NCBI RefSeq assembly: GCF_018390535.1
Contig: NZ_JAHBBW010000002.1
Span: 248,001 to 312,000, forward strand
From: Bacteroides propionicigenes
GTDB taxonomy: Bacteria; Bacteroidota; Bacteroidia; Bacteroidales; Bacteroidaceae
Direction: 5' to 3'
Length of the DNA stretch: 64,000 nucleotides
The notes below the pieces were generated by a model that was given only the letters and a program-made list of their open reading frames with translations, ran no database searches and was not told the origin of the DNA. Shown piece after piece: positions 7,859-17,292 of the stretch. Numbering within the stretch: the stretch's first letter is position 1; the number at the start of each line of letters is the position of its first letter. The position numbers and the translations under genes are program-made.

Positions 7859-8824
7859 TCATCTGAACATCGGCTGTGCAAACCACCGCTTGAACATCCA
7901 CGTCACCGCCACATAAAGAACAATGGCAGAAAAGAAACCGACAATAGCATCAATCAGGTAATGCGCCTGAATATATACCGTGGCTCCGCACAGCAGCAAA
8001 TAGAAAGGGAGCAGACAAGCAAATAAACATTTGCTGCCTCGCCATGCCATAATCATCAGGATAGTGGACATACCGACATGGGAACTGGGGAAAGCCGCCG
8101 TCGGACGCTCACCCACTTGCTGAGAACCCTCCACCAGATTGTAGAAAAATCCATGTTCGTATCCCGGACCGGGCAGCAACTCTTGATTATGATTGAAATA
8201 ATCTCCGATGGAAGGGAATATTCCCTGCGCCACATTATCGTTGCCGATAGCCGGGAAATAGAATTGCGGTCCTGCCACCGGCACGAAGATATAAAACAGG
8301 TAATAGATAAAGAAAGCGGTGACTATCACGAACGATACTTTCTCAAAAAGCTCAAAACGGTAGAGGAAATACCATACCACCACCAGAAGAATCATCGGAT
8401 AATAGAAGAAGTAGCCCATATTGAACGGCTCGCTGACCCACATCTGCGGAAACCGCAAAGAAAACCATACGGCAGGCTGCCCTCCGAATATCCATTGTTC
8501 CGCCGATGCGAAAACATGGTCCAGATTAGGGAAGATACGATTGAATTCAAATGTATCGGGATACCAGTAAGAAAGCAGCGACATCTGGATGGCTATACGG
8601 ATAAAAGCGGAAAACTTGCAAGGGGCGAGCCGATAAAGATACATCAGCAGGAACGTCATGCCCGCAATCATAGCGCGGTCTGCAAGCATCTGTACCGGAT
8701 GATCCATTTCTTGGAAAAGAAACAGTATAAGAATGGAAGTCAACAGGTTATATATCAGTGTTATCTTCTCTACCGCAAAAAGCCCGTTACGGGTTTCTAC
8801 TCTCTTGAATAAGTCTAAAGCCAT
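7859..8824 (-). CDS. PAP2-superfamily membrane phosphatase/phosphotransferase
   Basis: This 321-residue protein has about six membrane segments. Two PAP2 signatures are visible: P-S-S-H-V-G (about residue 243) and A-H-Y-L-I-D (about residue 290), which supply the catalytic His and Asp. The first basic motif (KxxxxxxRP) is not clear. The F-V-P-V-A-G-P-Q-F-Y stretch recalls AUR1/sphingolipid-synthase-like members, so a lipid phosphate or lipid head-group exchange is possible, but the substrate is not determined. It overlaps the upstream epimerase gene by 10 bp, so the two are co-translated. Confidence 0.75.
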   Translation of the reverse strand: MALDLFKRVETRNGLFAVEKITLIYNLLTSILILFLFQEMDHPVQMLADRAMIAGMTFLLMYLYRLAPCKFSAFIRIAIQMSLLSYWYPDTFEFNRIFPNLDHVFASAEQWIFGGQPAVWFSLRFPQMWVSEPFNMGYFFYYPMILLVVVWYFLYRFELFEKVSFVIVTAFFIYYLFYIFVPVAGPQFYFPAIGNDNVAQGIFPSIGDYFNHNQELLPGPGYEHGFFYNLVEGSQQVGERPTAAFPSSHVGMSTILMIMAWRGSKCLFACLLPFYLLLCGATVYIQAHYLIDAIVGFFSAIVLYVAVTWMFKRWFAQPMFR

Positions 8825-9822
8825 CCTTTATCTTTATACCAGGCAATGGTCTCCTTTACTCCCCGTTCCAAATCGTACTCGGGGCTGTAGCCCAGTTCCT
8901 TAATGGTCGGAGTAATGTCGCATTGCCAGTTGCGTTGTTTCATTATTCTATACTTGTCCGAATTGAGCGTACTGGTAGTGTTCCGGCGCTTCGCCCAATA
9001 TTCGGCGAGCAAAGATACAACTTTCAATATAATTAACGGACATCTCAGACGAATTACAAACGGATTCCCCAATTCTTTCCGTATCAAATCGGAAAAAGCA
9101 CGGCTTCGATAGACCTTGCCGTCTGCCAAGAAATAGGCGCGGCAGGATATTTGTTTCTCTATTCCCAAGAAAACGGCCTGCACAATATCCTTGACGTAGA
9201 CAAATGTCAAATCTTGCCGGCGGAAGCCTACGGAGAAGTCCGTGTGCTGCCGGATGGACTTTGCCATCAGGAAATAATCCTTCTCGCGCGGACCGTAGAC
9301 ACCCGTAGGACGATAGATGACGTAGGGGAAACCCGGTATGCTTTGCAGATAAATCTCCGCTTTCAGCTTGCTAAGACCGTAAGCCGTATTAGGCATAGGA
9401 GTGTCTTTTCCCGTTATCGGAGTATATGTCTTTTCGCGTATCGGCCCGAATACGCTCAAAGTGCTGATAAAGATAAATTGCTTGGGAATCATGTTCAACT
9501 CACGCAACGTATCCACAAAGTATTTGGTCTGCAGATAGTTTACACGTTCAAAGTCTTTCTTATCCACACATTTGGTGGCTCCGGCGCAATGGATAATATA
9601 ATCGAACTTGTTGTAAGTCCCTTTATGGCCGGAAAGTTGCGCCCGCAGTTCGTTGGGATGTGCAAAGTCGAGTTCAAGAAAATGTATTTTCCTATCCTGC
9701 AAATACTCCCGGCTACTGGACGAACGTACGCCTGCCCATACACCGAATCCCCGTCTCAACGCTTCTTCCACGATGAAACTTCCGATAAACCCGCTTGCTC
9801 CTGTTACTAAAACCGACTCCAC
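8815..9822 (-). CDS. NAD(P)-dependent epimerase/dehydratase (extended SDR)
   Basis: The 335-residue protein has the glycine motif G-A-S-G-F-I-G-S at residues 8-15, I-H-C-A-G-A (about 80), S-T-L-S-V-F-G and the catalytic Y-G-L-S-K (Tyr about 148). These define an atypical/extended short-chain dehydrogenase that acts on a nucleotide sugar or a sterol/flavonol-like ketone. The exact substrate cannot be read from sequence. The 10-bp overlap with the PAP2 gene suggests that the two act in one pathway, perhaps envelope lipid or glycan synthesis. Confidence 0.8.
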   Translation of the reverse strand: MESVLVTGASGFIGSFIVEEALRRGFGVWAGVRSSSSREYLQDRKIHFLELDFAHPNELRAQLSGHKGTYNKFDYIIHCAGATKCVDKKDFERVNYLQTKYFVDTLRELNMIPKQFIFISTLSVFGPIREKTYTPITGKDTPMPNTAYGLSKLKAEIYLQSIPGFPYVIYRPTGVYGPREKDYFLMAKSIRQHTDFSVGFRRQDLTFVYVKDIVQAVFLGIEKQISCRAYFLADGKVYRSRAFSDLIRKELGNPFVIRLRCPLIILKVVSLLAEYWAKRRNTTSTLNSDKYRIMKQRNWQCDITPTIKELGYSPEYDLERGVKETIAWYKDKGWL

Positions 9823-9867
9823 TTTTTATTTATTGCAAATTTTGATAATTACGAATTACTTCTCCCG

Positions 9868-10782
9868 CTATTTCAGCGGCTCTACATGGATACCTACATG
9901 AGTGCCCTTGCCAAACTGCGCTTTCAAGGTATTCTCAACGGCCGTTGCCGTACGGTGCGCTTCTTCCAGTGTTATTTTGCCGTCCATGCGCACGTGCACC
10001 TCTATCGCATAATAGTTGCCTATGCGGCGGGTGCGTAGATGATGCGGCGAACTTACTCCGGGGAAAGACAGGATAATCTTCTGTATTTCATTTTCCACAT
10101 CGGCAGGCAACGATTTCTCCAGCAACTCATCCACGCAAGGAACCAATAGTTTTATGGCCACCTTCATAATGAAGAAACTGACGATAACCGCAGCTATCGG
10201 GTCGAGTACCCGCCAGTGATTTCCCAAAAGAATAGCCCCACCGATACCTATGGCGGTTCCTATGGAAGAAAGAGCGTCACTCCGATGATGCCACGCATTG
10301 GCTACCACTGCCTGGGAATTCAGTTTCTTTCCCTTAAACACCGTATAACGGTAGAGTGCCTCCTTAAAAGCGATGGACACCAACGCCGCTATCAATGCCA
10401 GCATTCCCGGCTCCTGCAAAGAACCGCCGTGAAGAAACCGATAGATAGATGAAGCGCCGTTCCAGAAAATCCCGAACCCGACAAAAAGCAATACAATACC
10501 GATAATGGCGGTTGCCAAGGTCTCATATTTGCCATGCCCGTAATCGTGTCCTTCATCTTCCGGTTTGGAAGAGATGCGCACAAAAACAATGACAATGATG
10601 TCTGTAACAAAGTCCGACAGCGAGTGTACGGCATCCGCCAGCATGGCGGCGCTATGCCCCGCGATTCCCGCAAAGAACTTAAACAGAAGCAACAGGAAGT
10701 TCACTACACTCCCCACAATCGTTACGCGGTAAATACCTTTTTCCCTCGCAACATCTTCTTTATCCATAGGTTGTACTGCCAT
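9868..10782 (-). CDS. cation diffusion facilitator family transporter
   Basis: It exports divalent metal ions (Zn, Fe, Mn or Co) by proton exchange across the inner membrane. The metal-site helices M-L-A-D-A-V-H-S-L-S-D and W-H-H-R-S-D-A are visible, as is a C-terminal ferredoxin-like domain ending H-V-G-I-H-V-E-P. I set the start at ATG 10782 (MAVQPMDKED), because a -7 box TATATTTG lies at 10812-10805, inside an otherwise open upstream extension to 10818. The length is then 304 residues. Metal specificity is not decidable. Confidence 0.88.
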   Translation of the reverse strand: MAVQPMDKEDVAREKGIYRVTIVGSVVNFLLLLFKFFAGIAGHSAAMLADAVHSLSDFVTDIIVIVFVRISSKPEDEGHDYGHGKYETLATAIIGIVLLFVGFGIFWNGASSIYRFLHGGSLQEPGMLALIAALVSIAFKEALYRYTVFKGKKLNSQAVVANAWHHRSDALSSIGTAIGIGGAILLGNHWRVLDPIAAVIVSFFIMKVAIKLLVPCVDELLEKSLPADVENEIQKIILSFPGVSSPHHLRTRRIGNYYAIEVHVRMDGKITLEEAHRTATAVENTLKAQFGKGTHVGIHVEPLK

Positions 10783-10942
10783 GCTCTTTTTTTCTAAGTC
10801 GTTGCAAATATAGTACATAAATCTATTATGACCGGTCGTTCCCTTATAATTTTCAGTAAGACAGAAAGATTTTGAAGGCAGAGTGAACGAGTGAATACAT
10901 TTATTTGTTTACTTTGCAAGAAAGATAAAAAGACATCAAATT

Positions 10943-13102
10943 ATGGCTAAGACAAAGAAAGAAAAGAAAGAGAAAAAAGCCGGCAAGCGAATGAAGAAGA
11001 AAGAACTCGTCAAAACGCTGTTGGACTTCTTCCACATAAAACAAGACGAAGTACTGTCCCTGAAATACATTTTCGAACAACTGCACCTCACCACACATCC
11101 GCTGAAAATGCTGTGTATGGATATCCTGTCCGAATTGTCGGATGACGATTATATCACCGAAGTGGACAAGCATAAATACAAGCTGAATAATCATGGCGTG
11201 GAAATGACCGGTACTTTCCAGCGCAAGAGCAACGGAAAGAACTCATTTATACCCGAAGGCGGCGGCGACCCCATTTTCGTAGCCGAACGGAATTCGGCGC
11301 ACGCCATGGCAGGCGACAAAGTACGCATCGCTTTCTATGCCAAACGCCGCGGACGTGAAGCCGAAGGCGAAGTCATCGAAATACTGGAACGCGCCAACGA
11401 CACCTTCGTAGGAACGCTGGAAGTTGCCAAGTCATACGCTTTCCTTGTCACGGAAAACCGTACGCTCGCCAACGACATCTTTATCCCCAAAGAGAAACTG
11501 AAAGGTGGAAAAACAGGCGACAAAGCCATCGTCAAGGTGGTGGAGTGGCCCGACAAGGCAAAGAACCCCATCGGCCAGGTCATTGACATCTTGGGAAAAG
11601 CCGGAGACAACACCACCGAAATGCACGCTATCCTTGCCGAATTCGGACTGCCGTATGTCTACCCCGCATCCGTGGAAAAAGCCGCGGACAAGATTCCCGC
11701 AGAAATTCCCGCAGAGGAGTATGCCAAACGTGAAGATTTCCGCCATATAACCACCTTTACCATAGACCCCAAAGACGCCAAAGACTTTGACGATGCCCTG
11801 TCCATCCGCAAACTGAAGGACAACCTTTGGGAAGTAGGCGTGCACATTGCCGACGTGACACATTATGTAACGGAAGGCAGCATCATCGACAAGGAAGCGG
11901 AGAAACGGGCGACATCCGTTTATCTTGTAGACCGCACCATTCCGATGCTGCCCGAACGGCTGTGCAACTTCATCTGCTCCCTGCGTCCCGATGAAGAGAA
12001 ACTGGCTTATTCCGCCGTCTTCGAAATGACGGACAAAGGAGAAGTAAAAAACTCACGCATTGTACATACGGTTATCAAGTCCGACCGCCGCTTCACATAC
12101 GAGGAGGCGCAACAGATTATCGAAACCAAAGAGGGAGATTTTAAAGAGGAAATCCTCAAGCTGGATTCACTTGCCAAGATATTGCGCGAAAAGCGGTTTG
12201 CCGCCGGCGCCATCAACTTCGACCGCTATGAAGTGAAATTCGAAATTGATGAGAAGGGCAAGCCCGTCAGCGTATATTTCAAAGAATCCAAAGACGCCAA
12301 CAAGCTGGTAGAGGAGTTCATGCTACTCGCCAACCGCACTGTGGCCGAAAAGATAGGACGCGTGCCCAAAAGCAAAAAGCCGAAAGTATTCCCCTATCGT
12401 ATTCACGACCTTCCGGACCCTGAGAAACTGGATAACCTGTCACAGTTCATCGCCCGCTTCGGCTACAAGCTACGCACCGGCGGAACCAAAACGGATGTAT
12501 CCAAGTCCATCAACCACCTGCTGGATGATATTCAAGGGAAGAAAGAGGAGAATCTCATCGAAACCGTATCTATCCGCGCCATGCAAAAAGCGCGCTATTC
12601 CGTGCACAACATCGGGCACTACGGACTGGCATTCGACTATTATACCCACTTCACCTCTCCCATCCGCCGCTATCCGGACATGATGGTGCACCGGTTGCTG
12701 ACCAAGTACTTGGATTTGGGCGGACGAAGCGTTTCCGAACAGAAATACGAAGCGCTCTGCGAACATTCCAGCGGCATGGAACAGATTGCCGCCAATGCGG
12801 AGCGCGCCTCTATCAAGTACAAGCAAGTGGAATACATGACGGAACGTCTGGGACAGACTTACGACGGTGTTATTTCCGGCGTTACCGAATGGGGACTGTA
12901 CGTGGAGCTGAACGAGAATAAATGTGAGGGAATGATACCTATCCGCGACCTCGATGATGATTACTACGAATTCGATGAAAAGAACTATTGCCTGCGCGGA
13001 CGTCGGAAGAACCGTACATACAGCCTCGGTGACGCTATCACCATCAAGGTGGCGCGTGCCAATCTGGAGAAAAAGCAATTGGACTTTGCATTGGTTGAAT
13101 AA
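10943..13102 (+). CDS. rnr: ribonuclease R (RNB/S1 exoribonuclease)
   Basis: This is a processive 3'-5' exonuclease that degrades structured RNA, rRNA and non-stop mRNA. The 719 residues begin with a Lys-rich tail (about 26 residues), then a winged-helix segment, cold-shock domains, and the RNB domain with T-I-D-P-K-D-A-K-D-F-D-D-A (catalytic Asp cluster, about residues 272-284). The H-F-T-S-P-I-R-R-Y-P-D motif lies near 570, and a C-terminal S1 domain spans about 635-719. The gene stands alone, diverging from the cation transporter. Confidence 0.95.
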   Translation: MAKTKKEKKEKKAGKRMKKKELVKTLLDFFHIKQDEVLSLKYIFEQLHLTTHPLKMLCMDILSELSDDDYITEVDKHKYKLNNHGVEMTGTFQRKSNGKNSFIPEGGGDPIFVAERNSAHAMAGDKVRIAFYAKRRGREAEGEVIEILERANDTFVGTLEVAKSYAFLVTENRTLANDIFIPKEKLKGGKTGDKAIVKVVEWPDKAKNPIGQVIDILGKAGDNTTEMHAILAEFGLPYVYPASVEKAADKIPAEIPAEEYAKREDFRHITTFTIDPKDAKDFDDALSIRKLKDNLWEVGVHIADVTHYVTEGSIIDKEAEKRATSVYLVDRTIPMLPERLCNFICSLRPDEEKLAYSAVFEMTDKGEVKNSRIVHTVIKSDRRFTYEEAQQIIETKEGDFKEEILKLDSLAKILREKRFAAGAINFDRYEVKFEIDEKGKPVSVYFKESKDANKLVEEFMLLANRTVAEKIGRVPKSKKPKVFPYRIHDLPDPEKLDNLSQFIARFGYKLRTGGTKTDVSKSINHLLDDIQGKKEENLIETVSIRAMQKARYSVHNIGHYGLAFDYYTHFTSPIRRYPDMMVHRLLTKYLDLGGRSVSEQKYEALCEHSSGMEQIAANAERASIKYKQVEYMTERLGQTYDGVISGVTEWGLYVELNENKCEGMIPIRDLDDDYYEFDEKNYCLRGRRKNRTYSLGDAITIKVARANLEKKQLDFALVE

Positions 13103-13139
13103 AAAACAATCACCGTTATAAACGCTTGCATACACATAC

Positions 13140-13619
13140 ATGAAGACAATTACTATTACAGACCGTGGGCAAATAGAAGATATTATCCGTAAATGCCCCT
13201 ATTGTACGGTCGGAATTACCGACGAAGAGGGCAACCCGTATGTAGTCCCCATGAACTTCGCTTGGGATAATGATACCGTTTATTTACATTCGGGTCCCGA
13301 AGGAAGCAAAGTAGAAATGGTGGCACGGCATCCGCAGGTCTGCATCAACTTTTGCGAAGGACACGAACTGGTATATATGCACAAACAGATAGCTTGCAGT
13401 TACAGCATGAAATCCCGCAGTGTTATCTGTAAAGGCAAAGTGCGCTTCATAGAAGATATGGATGAGAAACGCCGGGTACTCGATATTCTCATGAAACAAT
13501 ATACAGACAATGCGTGCAGTTATGCCGAACCGGCTGTACGCAACGTGAAAATCTGGGAAGTGAAGGTGGATGAAATAAGTTGCAAATCGTTCGGACTACG
13601 ACCGAGTGAAATAAAATAA
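13140..13619 (+). CDS. pyridoxamine 5'-phosphate oxidase-like FMN protein (Nim-like family)
   Basis: The 159-residue split-barrel protein opens with I-T-D-R-G-Q-I-E-D-I-I-R-K-C-P-Y-C-T-V-G and has the G-N-P-Y-V-V-P-M-N-F and Y-L-H-S-G-P-E-G-S-K segments typical of small FMN-binding proteins of the PPOX superfamily, to which Nim nitroimidazole-resistance proteins belong. Membership alone does not imply resistance. It sits 37 bp after rnr and may be read with it. An intrinsic hairpin follows at 13671. Confidence 0.75.
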   Translation: MKTITITDRGQIEDIIRKCPYCTVGITDEEGNPYVVPMNFAWDNDTVYLHSGPEGSKVEMVARHPQVCINFCEGHELVYMHKQIACSYSMKSRSVICKGKVRFIEDMDEKRRVLDILMKQYTDNACSYAEPAVRNVKIWEVKVDEISCKSFGLRPSEIK

Positions 13620-13670
13620 TCTAAACAAAAACTTCCGCATCGGAATTTGATTATCGCTAACCCGTATATT

Positions 13671-13709
13671 TAGGGTGTCTCAGTATACGACTGAGACACC
13701 CTAATTTTT
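13671..13709. terminator. terminator between convergent genes
   Basis: A 13-bp perfect stem TAGGGTGTCTCAG / CTGAGACACCCTA with a 7-base loop is followed by ATTTTTA on the plus strand. It separates the FMN protein gene from convergent cysK. Confidence 0.85.
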
Positions 13710-13783
13710 ACGCCATTGATTATCAACAAATTGCAAAAGCATATTTAATTAGCCTGTTTCCGTTCATAAATATATACAAGACA

Positions 13784-14731
13784 CTACAAAGGATATTCCT
13801 CAAAGGCATAAAGCAACGTCGACAAATAGCGTTCTCCCGTATCAGGCAGTAACACCACTATGTTTTTACCCTCATTCTCCGGCAACTGCGCCAATCGGGT
13901 TGCGGCGCTGACGGCCGCCCCCGAAGAGATACCGACCAACAGGCCTTCGTACTTCGCCAGTTCCCGACCGGTACGGATAGCGTCATCATTGGATACCTGC
14001 AGAATTCCGTCTACTACCGCACTATTATAGTTTTTGGGGATGAAGCCGGCACCGATACCTTGAATCTTGTGCGGCCCCGGTTTTCCGCCTGACAACACCG
14101 GAGAGTCTTCCGGCTCTACGGCTACTACTTGTATCTTGGGGTTATGCTTCTTCAAAGCCGTACCCACACCGCTCACCGTCCCGCCGGTCCCAACGCCGGC
14201 TACGAATACATCGACTTTCCCGTCCGTATCCTGCCAGATTTCCTGTCCGGTAGTGCGCTCATGAACGGCAGGATTAGCTTGATTATCAAACTGCTGCAAA
14301 ATCAATGAACCGGGTGTGCCTGATTTTAATTCTTCGGCACGGGCTATAGCGCCTTTCATACCGTCGGCACCGGGTGTCAAGACAAGTTCCGCGCCAAGAG
14401 CCTTCAATAGATTGCGACGTTCCATACTCATGGTATCCGGCATGGTCAAAACCAATTTATAACCTTTGGCAGCCGCCACAAAGGCAAGTCCCACCCCGGT
14501 ATTCCCACTGGTCGGCTCGATAATCGTTGCACCAGGTGTCAACAGTCCTTTCGTTTCCGCATCTTCTATCATAGCCAGCGCAACGCGGTCCTTTACACTG
14601 CCTGCGGGATTAAAGTATTCCAGCTTGACTATCACATGAGCCCTCAGACCCTTATTTTTACTATAATTGTTCAACTCCAACAGAGGAGTGTTGCCTACTA
14701 AGTCAGTAAGGCGTTGTGCTATTTTTTTCAT
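13784..14731 (-). CDS. cysK: cysteine synthase A (O-acetylserine sulfhydrylase)
   Basis: This PLP enzyme makes cysteine from O-acetylserine and sulfide. The PLP lysine is in G-S-V-K-D-R (about residue 44), the substrate loop is P-T-S-G-N-T-G (about 73-79), and the phosphate cup is G-V-G-T-G-G-T. The 315-residue length is typical. It is divergent from the serine acetyltransferase gene, which supplies its substrate; the two proteins usually form the cysteine synthase complex. A -7 box TATCTTTG lies at 14764-14757. Confidence 0.95.
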   Translation of the reverse strand: MKKIAQRLTDLVGNTPLLELNNYSKNKGLRAHVIVKLEYFNPAGSVKDRVALAMIEDAETKGLLTPGATIIEPTSGNTGVGLAFVAAAKGYKLVLTMPDTMSMERRNLLKALGAELVLTPGADGMKGAIARAEELKSGTPGSLILQQFDNQANPAVHERTTGQEIWQDTDGKVDVFVAGVGTGGTVSGVGTALKKHNPKIQVVAVEPEDSPVLSGGKPGPHKIQGIGAGFIPKNYNSAVVDGILQVSNDDAIRTGRELAKYEGLLVGISSGAAVSAATRLAQLPENEGKNIVVLLPDTGERYLSTLLYAFEEYPL

Positions 14732-14756
14732 AACTTACAGTGAATGATTGATAAGA

Positions 14757-14860
14757 CAAAGATACGACGCAGCTCGCTCATTCAAAATACCATAAATGTG
14801 GTAAATCCATACTATAAATGAGGGATATGTAGGAAAATTGGTGAGTATTTTATACCTTTG
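14757..14860. promoter_or_regulatory. divergent cysK / cysE promoter region with small palindrome
   Basis: cysK has TATCTTTG at 14764-14757 (minus) and cysE has TACCTTTG at 14853-14860 (plus). Between them TACCATAAATGTGGTA (14788-14803) has inverted TACCA/TGGTA ends, and ATAAATG recurs near 14813. A shared regulator of the cysteine pathway could bind here. Confidence 0.45.
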
Positions 14861-14889
14861 TAGCCACTTTATTAATAAAGGATATCATA

Positions 14890-15789
14890 ATGAGTCCACT
14901 CAATTTTACTCACATCCTGACACAGGCAGTCGATGAGCTATCGGAAAGCGAATCATACAAAGGACTGTTTCACCAGCACACAGACGGCAATCCATTGCCT
15001 TCAGCTAAGGCATTGTGCGATATTATCGAACTTGCACGCGCCATTATCTTCCCCGGATATTTCGGAAATTCAACGGTCAACAGCCGTACGGTAACTTACC
15101 ATATCGGAGTCAATGTAGAAAGACTGTTCGACCTGCTGACCGAGCAAATACTGGCAGGCCTCTGCTTCGGCAGTGACGATGAAGGCAGCTGCTGCACCGA
15201 ACTTCAACGTGAAGAGGCGGCATCCATTGCCGCCGAGTTCATCAGCCATTTGCCGGAATTGCGCCGCATACTGGCAACAGACGTTGAAGCCGCTTACAAC
15301 GGTGACCCTGCCGCCCACTCGTTCGGCGAAGTTATCAGTTGCTATCCCGCCATCCGTGCCATCAGCAACTACCGCATAGCGCATGAACTGCTGATGCTCG
15401 GCGTGCCCCTCATTCCGCGTATCATTACCGAAATGGCGCATAGCGAAACCGGCATCGACATTCATCCGGGAGCCGCCATAGGCAGTCATTTCACCATAGA
15501 CCATGGCACAGGTGTGGTAATCGGCGAAACCTGTATCATCGGCAATAACGTAAAACTATATCAGGGTGTGACCCTCGGTGCCAAAAGCTTCCCGCTGGAC
15601 GAAGACGGCAAACCCATCAAAGGCATTCCCCGCCACCCCATATTGGAAGATAATGTCATTGTCTATTCCAATGCCACCATATTAGGACGTATCACCATCG
15701 GGAAGGATGCTACCGTAGGCGGCAACATCTGGGTAACGGAAGATGTGCCGGCAGGTGCAAGAATAGTACAAACCAAAGCAAAAAAGTAG
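14890..15789 (+). CDS. cysE: serine O-acetyltransferase
   Basis: It acetylates serine with acetyl-CoA, the first step to cysteine. The 299-residue protein has a helical N-terminal domain and, from about residue 185, a left-handed beta-helix of hexapeptide repeats (D-I-H-P-G-A, H-F-T-I-D-H-G-T-G-V-V-I-G-E-T, V-K-L-Y-Q-G-V-T-L-G) with the catalytic His/Asp. The long N-terminal part is the EpsC/SAT-long form seen in Bacteroidetes. It diverges from cysK. Confidence 0.9.
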   Translation: MSPLNFTHILTQAVDELSESESYKGLFHQHTDGNPLPSAKALCDIIELARAIIFPGYFGNSTVNSRTVTYHIGVNVERLFDLLTEQILAGLCFGSDDEGSCCTELQREEAASIAAEFISHLPELRRILATDVEAAYNGDPAAHSFGEVISCYPAIRAISNYRIAHELLMLGVPLIPRIITEMAHSETGIDIHPGAAIGSHFTIDHGTGVVIGETCIIGNNVKLYQGVTLGAKSFPLDEDGKPIKGIPRHPILEDNVIVYSNATILGRITIGKDATVGGNIWVTEDVPAGARIVQTKAKK

Positions 15790-15897
15790 GAAGACTTATG
15801 ATTTCAGAGTTATAATTTATGCCATGCGGCATATAGTAAAGATGAAATCATACCGAAACAAATCATGAATCATAAATTATAAATCATAAATAAATAG

Positions 15898-17292
15898 ATG
15901 AGCGAACAATCATTTGAAATGATTGCCAAAACTTTCCAGGGACTGGAAGAAACATTGGCACAAGAATTGACCTCCTTAGGGGCAAACGAGATACAGATAG
16001 GACGTCGTATGGTATCATTCTGTGGAGATAAGGAAATGATGTACAAGGCTAACTTCTGCCTGCGAACAGCTATCCGCATCCTGAAGCCTATCAAACAGTT
16101 TGTAGCAAAAAATGCCGATGAGGTGTACGAGCAAATCAAAGCAATCCACTGGGAAGATTATCTGGATGTTGACAAGACTTTCGCTGTAGACGCAGTTGTG
16201 TTCAGCGAGGAATTCCGTCATTCAAAGTTTGTTTCCTACAAAGTGAAAGACGCTATTGTGGACTACTTCCGGGATGCCTACAACAAACGCCCGTCTGTAC
16301 GTATCAATAAGCCCGACGTACTATTGAACATCCATATTGCTGAAACCAAGTGTACGCTCTCTCTCGATTCATCCGGCGAGTCCTTGCACCGCCGCGGTTA
16401 TCGCCAAGAGGCCGTAGAAGCTCCGCTGAACGAAGTGCTGGCTGCCGGCATGATATTAATGAGCGGCTGGCATGGAGAATGCGACCTGATAGACCCTATG
16501 TGCGGTTCGGGTACAATCCCCATTGAAGCGGCCCTGATAGCCCGGAACATCGCACCGGGCGTATTCCGCAAAGAATTTGCTTTTGAAAAATGGATTGATT
16601 TCGACCAGGAACTGTTTGACAAGATTTATAATGATGACAGCCAGGAACGTGAATTCGCTCATAAGATATACGGATACGACAATAACCCGAAAGCCAACGA
16701 AATCGCAACCCACAACATAAAAGCGGCAGGTGTGTCCAAAGATGTAACATTGAAATTGCAACCCTTCCAACAGTTTGAACAGCCTAAGGAAAAGGCCGTC
16801 ATTATTACCAACCCGCCGTATGGAGAGCGTATATCAACGAACGACCTGTTAGGACTATACTCCATGATTGGCGAACGACTGAAGCACGCATTTACAGGCA
16901 ATACCGCATGGATACTTTCTTACCGTGAAGAATGTTTCGATCAAATAGGCTTGAAAGCTACTGCCAAGATACCTTTGTTCAACGGTGCTTTGGAATGTGA
17001 ATTCCGCAAATATGAAATCTTTGATGGAAAATACAAAGAATTCAAAAAACAGGATAGTGAAGAAGGTGACAAAGAGTACAGACCTTACACACCAAGAGAG
17101 AAAAAGGAATTCAAGCCCGGGGAGAGAAGAGAGTTTAAATCCGGAGAGAAAAGGGAATTTAAACCGAGAGAAAGAAGGGAGTTCAAGTCGGATGATAAAC
17201 GGGAGTTCAAGCCTCGTGAATACAGAAAGCCGACAGACGGAGAATGGAAACCGAAAAAAGCAAGAAGCTATGAACGTAAAGAGAATCGGTAA
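15898..17292 (+). CDS. THUMP-domain RNA methyltransferase (RlmL-N/TrmN type) with a repeat tail
   Basis: A THUMP domain (about residues 50-165) binds RNA, and a Rossmann methyltransferase domain follows with D-P-M-C-G-S-G-T-I-P-I-E-A (SAM loop) and N-P-P-Y-G-E-R, the NPPY motif of N2-guanine or N6-adenine methylation. Relatives methylate 23S rRNA G2445 or tRNA; the target here is inferred. The tail (about 390-464) is very basic and carries five octapeptide repeats, K/R-E-F-K-x-x-x-x, at residues 403-442. The next gene starts inside its last 23 bases. Confidence 0.85.
   Translation: MSEQSFEMIAKTFQGLEETLAQELTSLGANEIQIGRRMVSFCGDKEMMYKANFCLRTAIRILKPIKQFVAKNADEVYEQIKAIHWEDYLDVDKTFAVDAVVFSEEFRHSKFVSYKVKDAIVDYFRDAYNKRPSVRINKPDVLLNIHIAETKCTLSLDSSGESLHRRGYRQEAVEAPLNEVLAAGMILMSGWHGECDLIDPMCGSGTIPIEAALIARNIAPGVFRKEFAFEKWIDFDQELFDKIYNDDSQEREFAHKIYGYDNNPKANEIATHNIKAAGVSKDVTLKLQPFQQFEQPKEKAVIITNPPYGERISTNDLLGLYSMIGERLKHAFTGNTAWILSYREECFDQIGLKATAKIPLFNGALECEFRKYEIFDGKYKEFKKQDSEEGDKEYRPYTPREKKEFKPGERREFKSGEKREFKPRERREFKSDDKREFKPREYRKPTDGEWKPKKARSYERKENR
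17104..17223 (+). repeat. five 24-bp repeats encoding REFK octapeptides
   Basis: Five in-frame units encode KEFKPGER, REFKSGEK, REFKPRER, REFKSDDK and REFKPREY. The nucleotide copies have diverged, so the repeat is probably held by selection for charge rather than being a recent expansion. Confidence 0.85.

Noticed and set aside
12470..13141. 223-codon minus-strand frame opposite rnr
   Set aside because: Shadow of the RNB/S1 region; the rnr reading has catalytic motifs and normal codon use.
13140..13619. Calling the FMN protein a nitroimidazole-resistance Nim
   Set aside because: Only superfamily resemblance is visible; nim genes cannot be distinguished by reading alone.
17091..17223. CRISPR-like spacing in the 24-bp repeats
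   Set aside because: The units are contiguous, in frame and coding; there are no spacers and no cas genes anywhere in the window.
16985..17269. N-terminal extension of the dipeptidyl peptidase
   Set aside because: It is the second frame of the methyltransferase repeat tail; the signal peptide begins at 17270.
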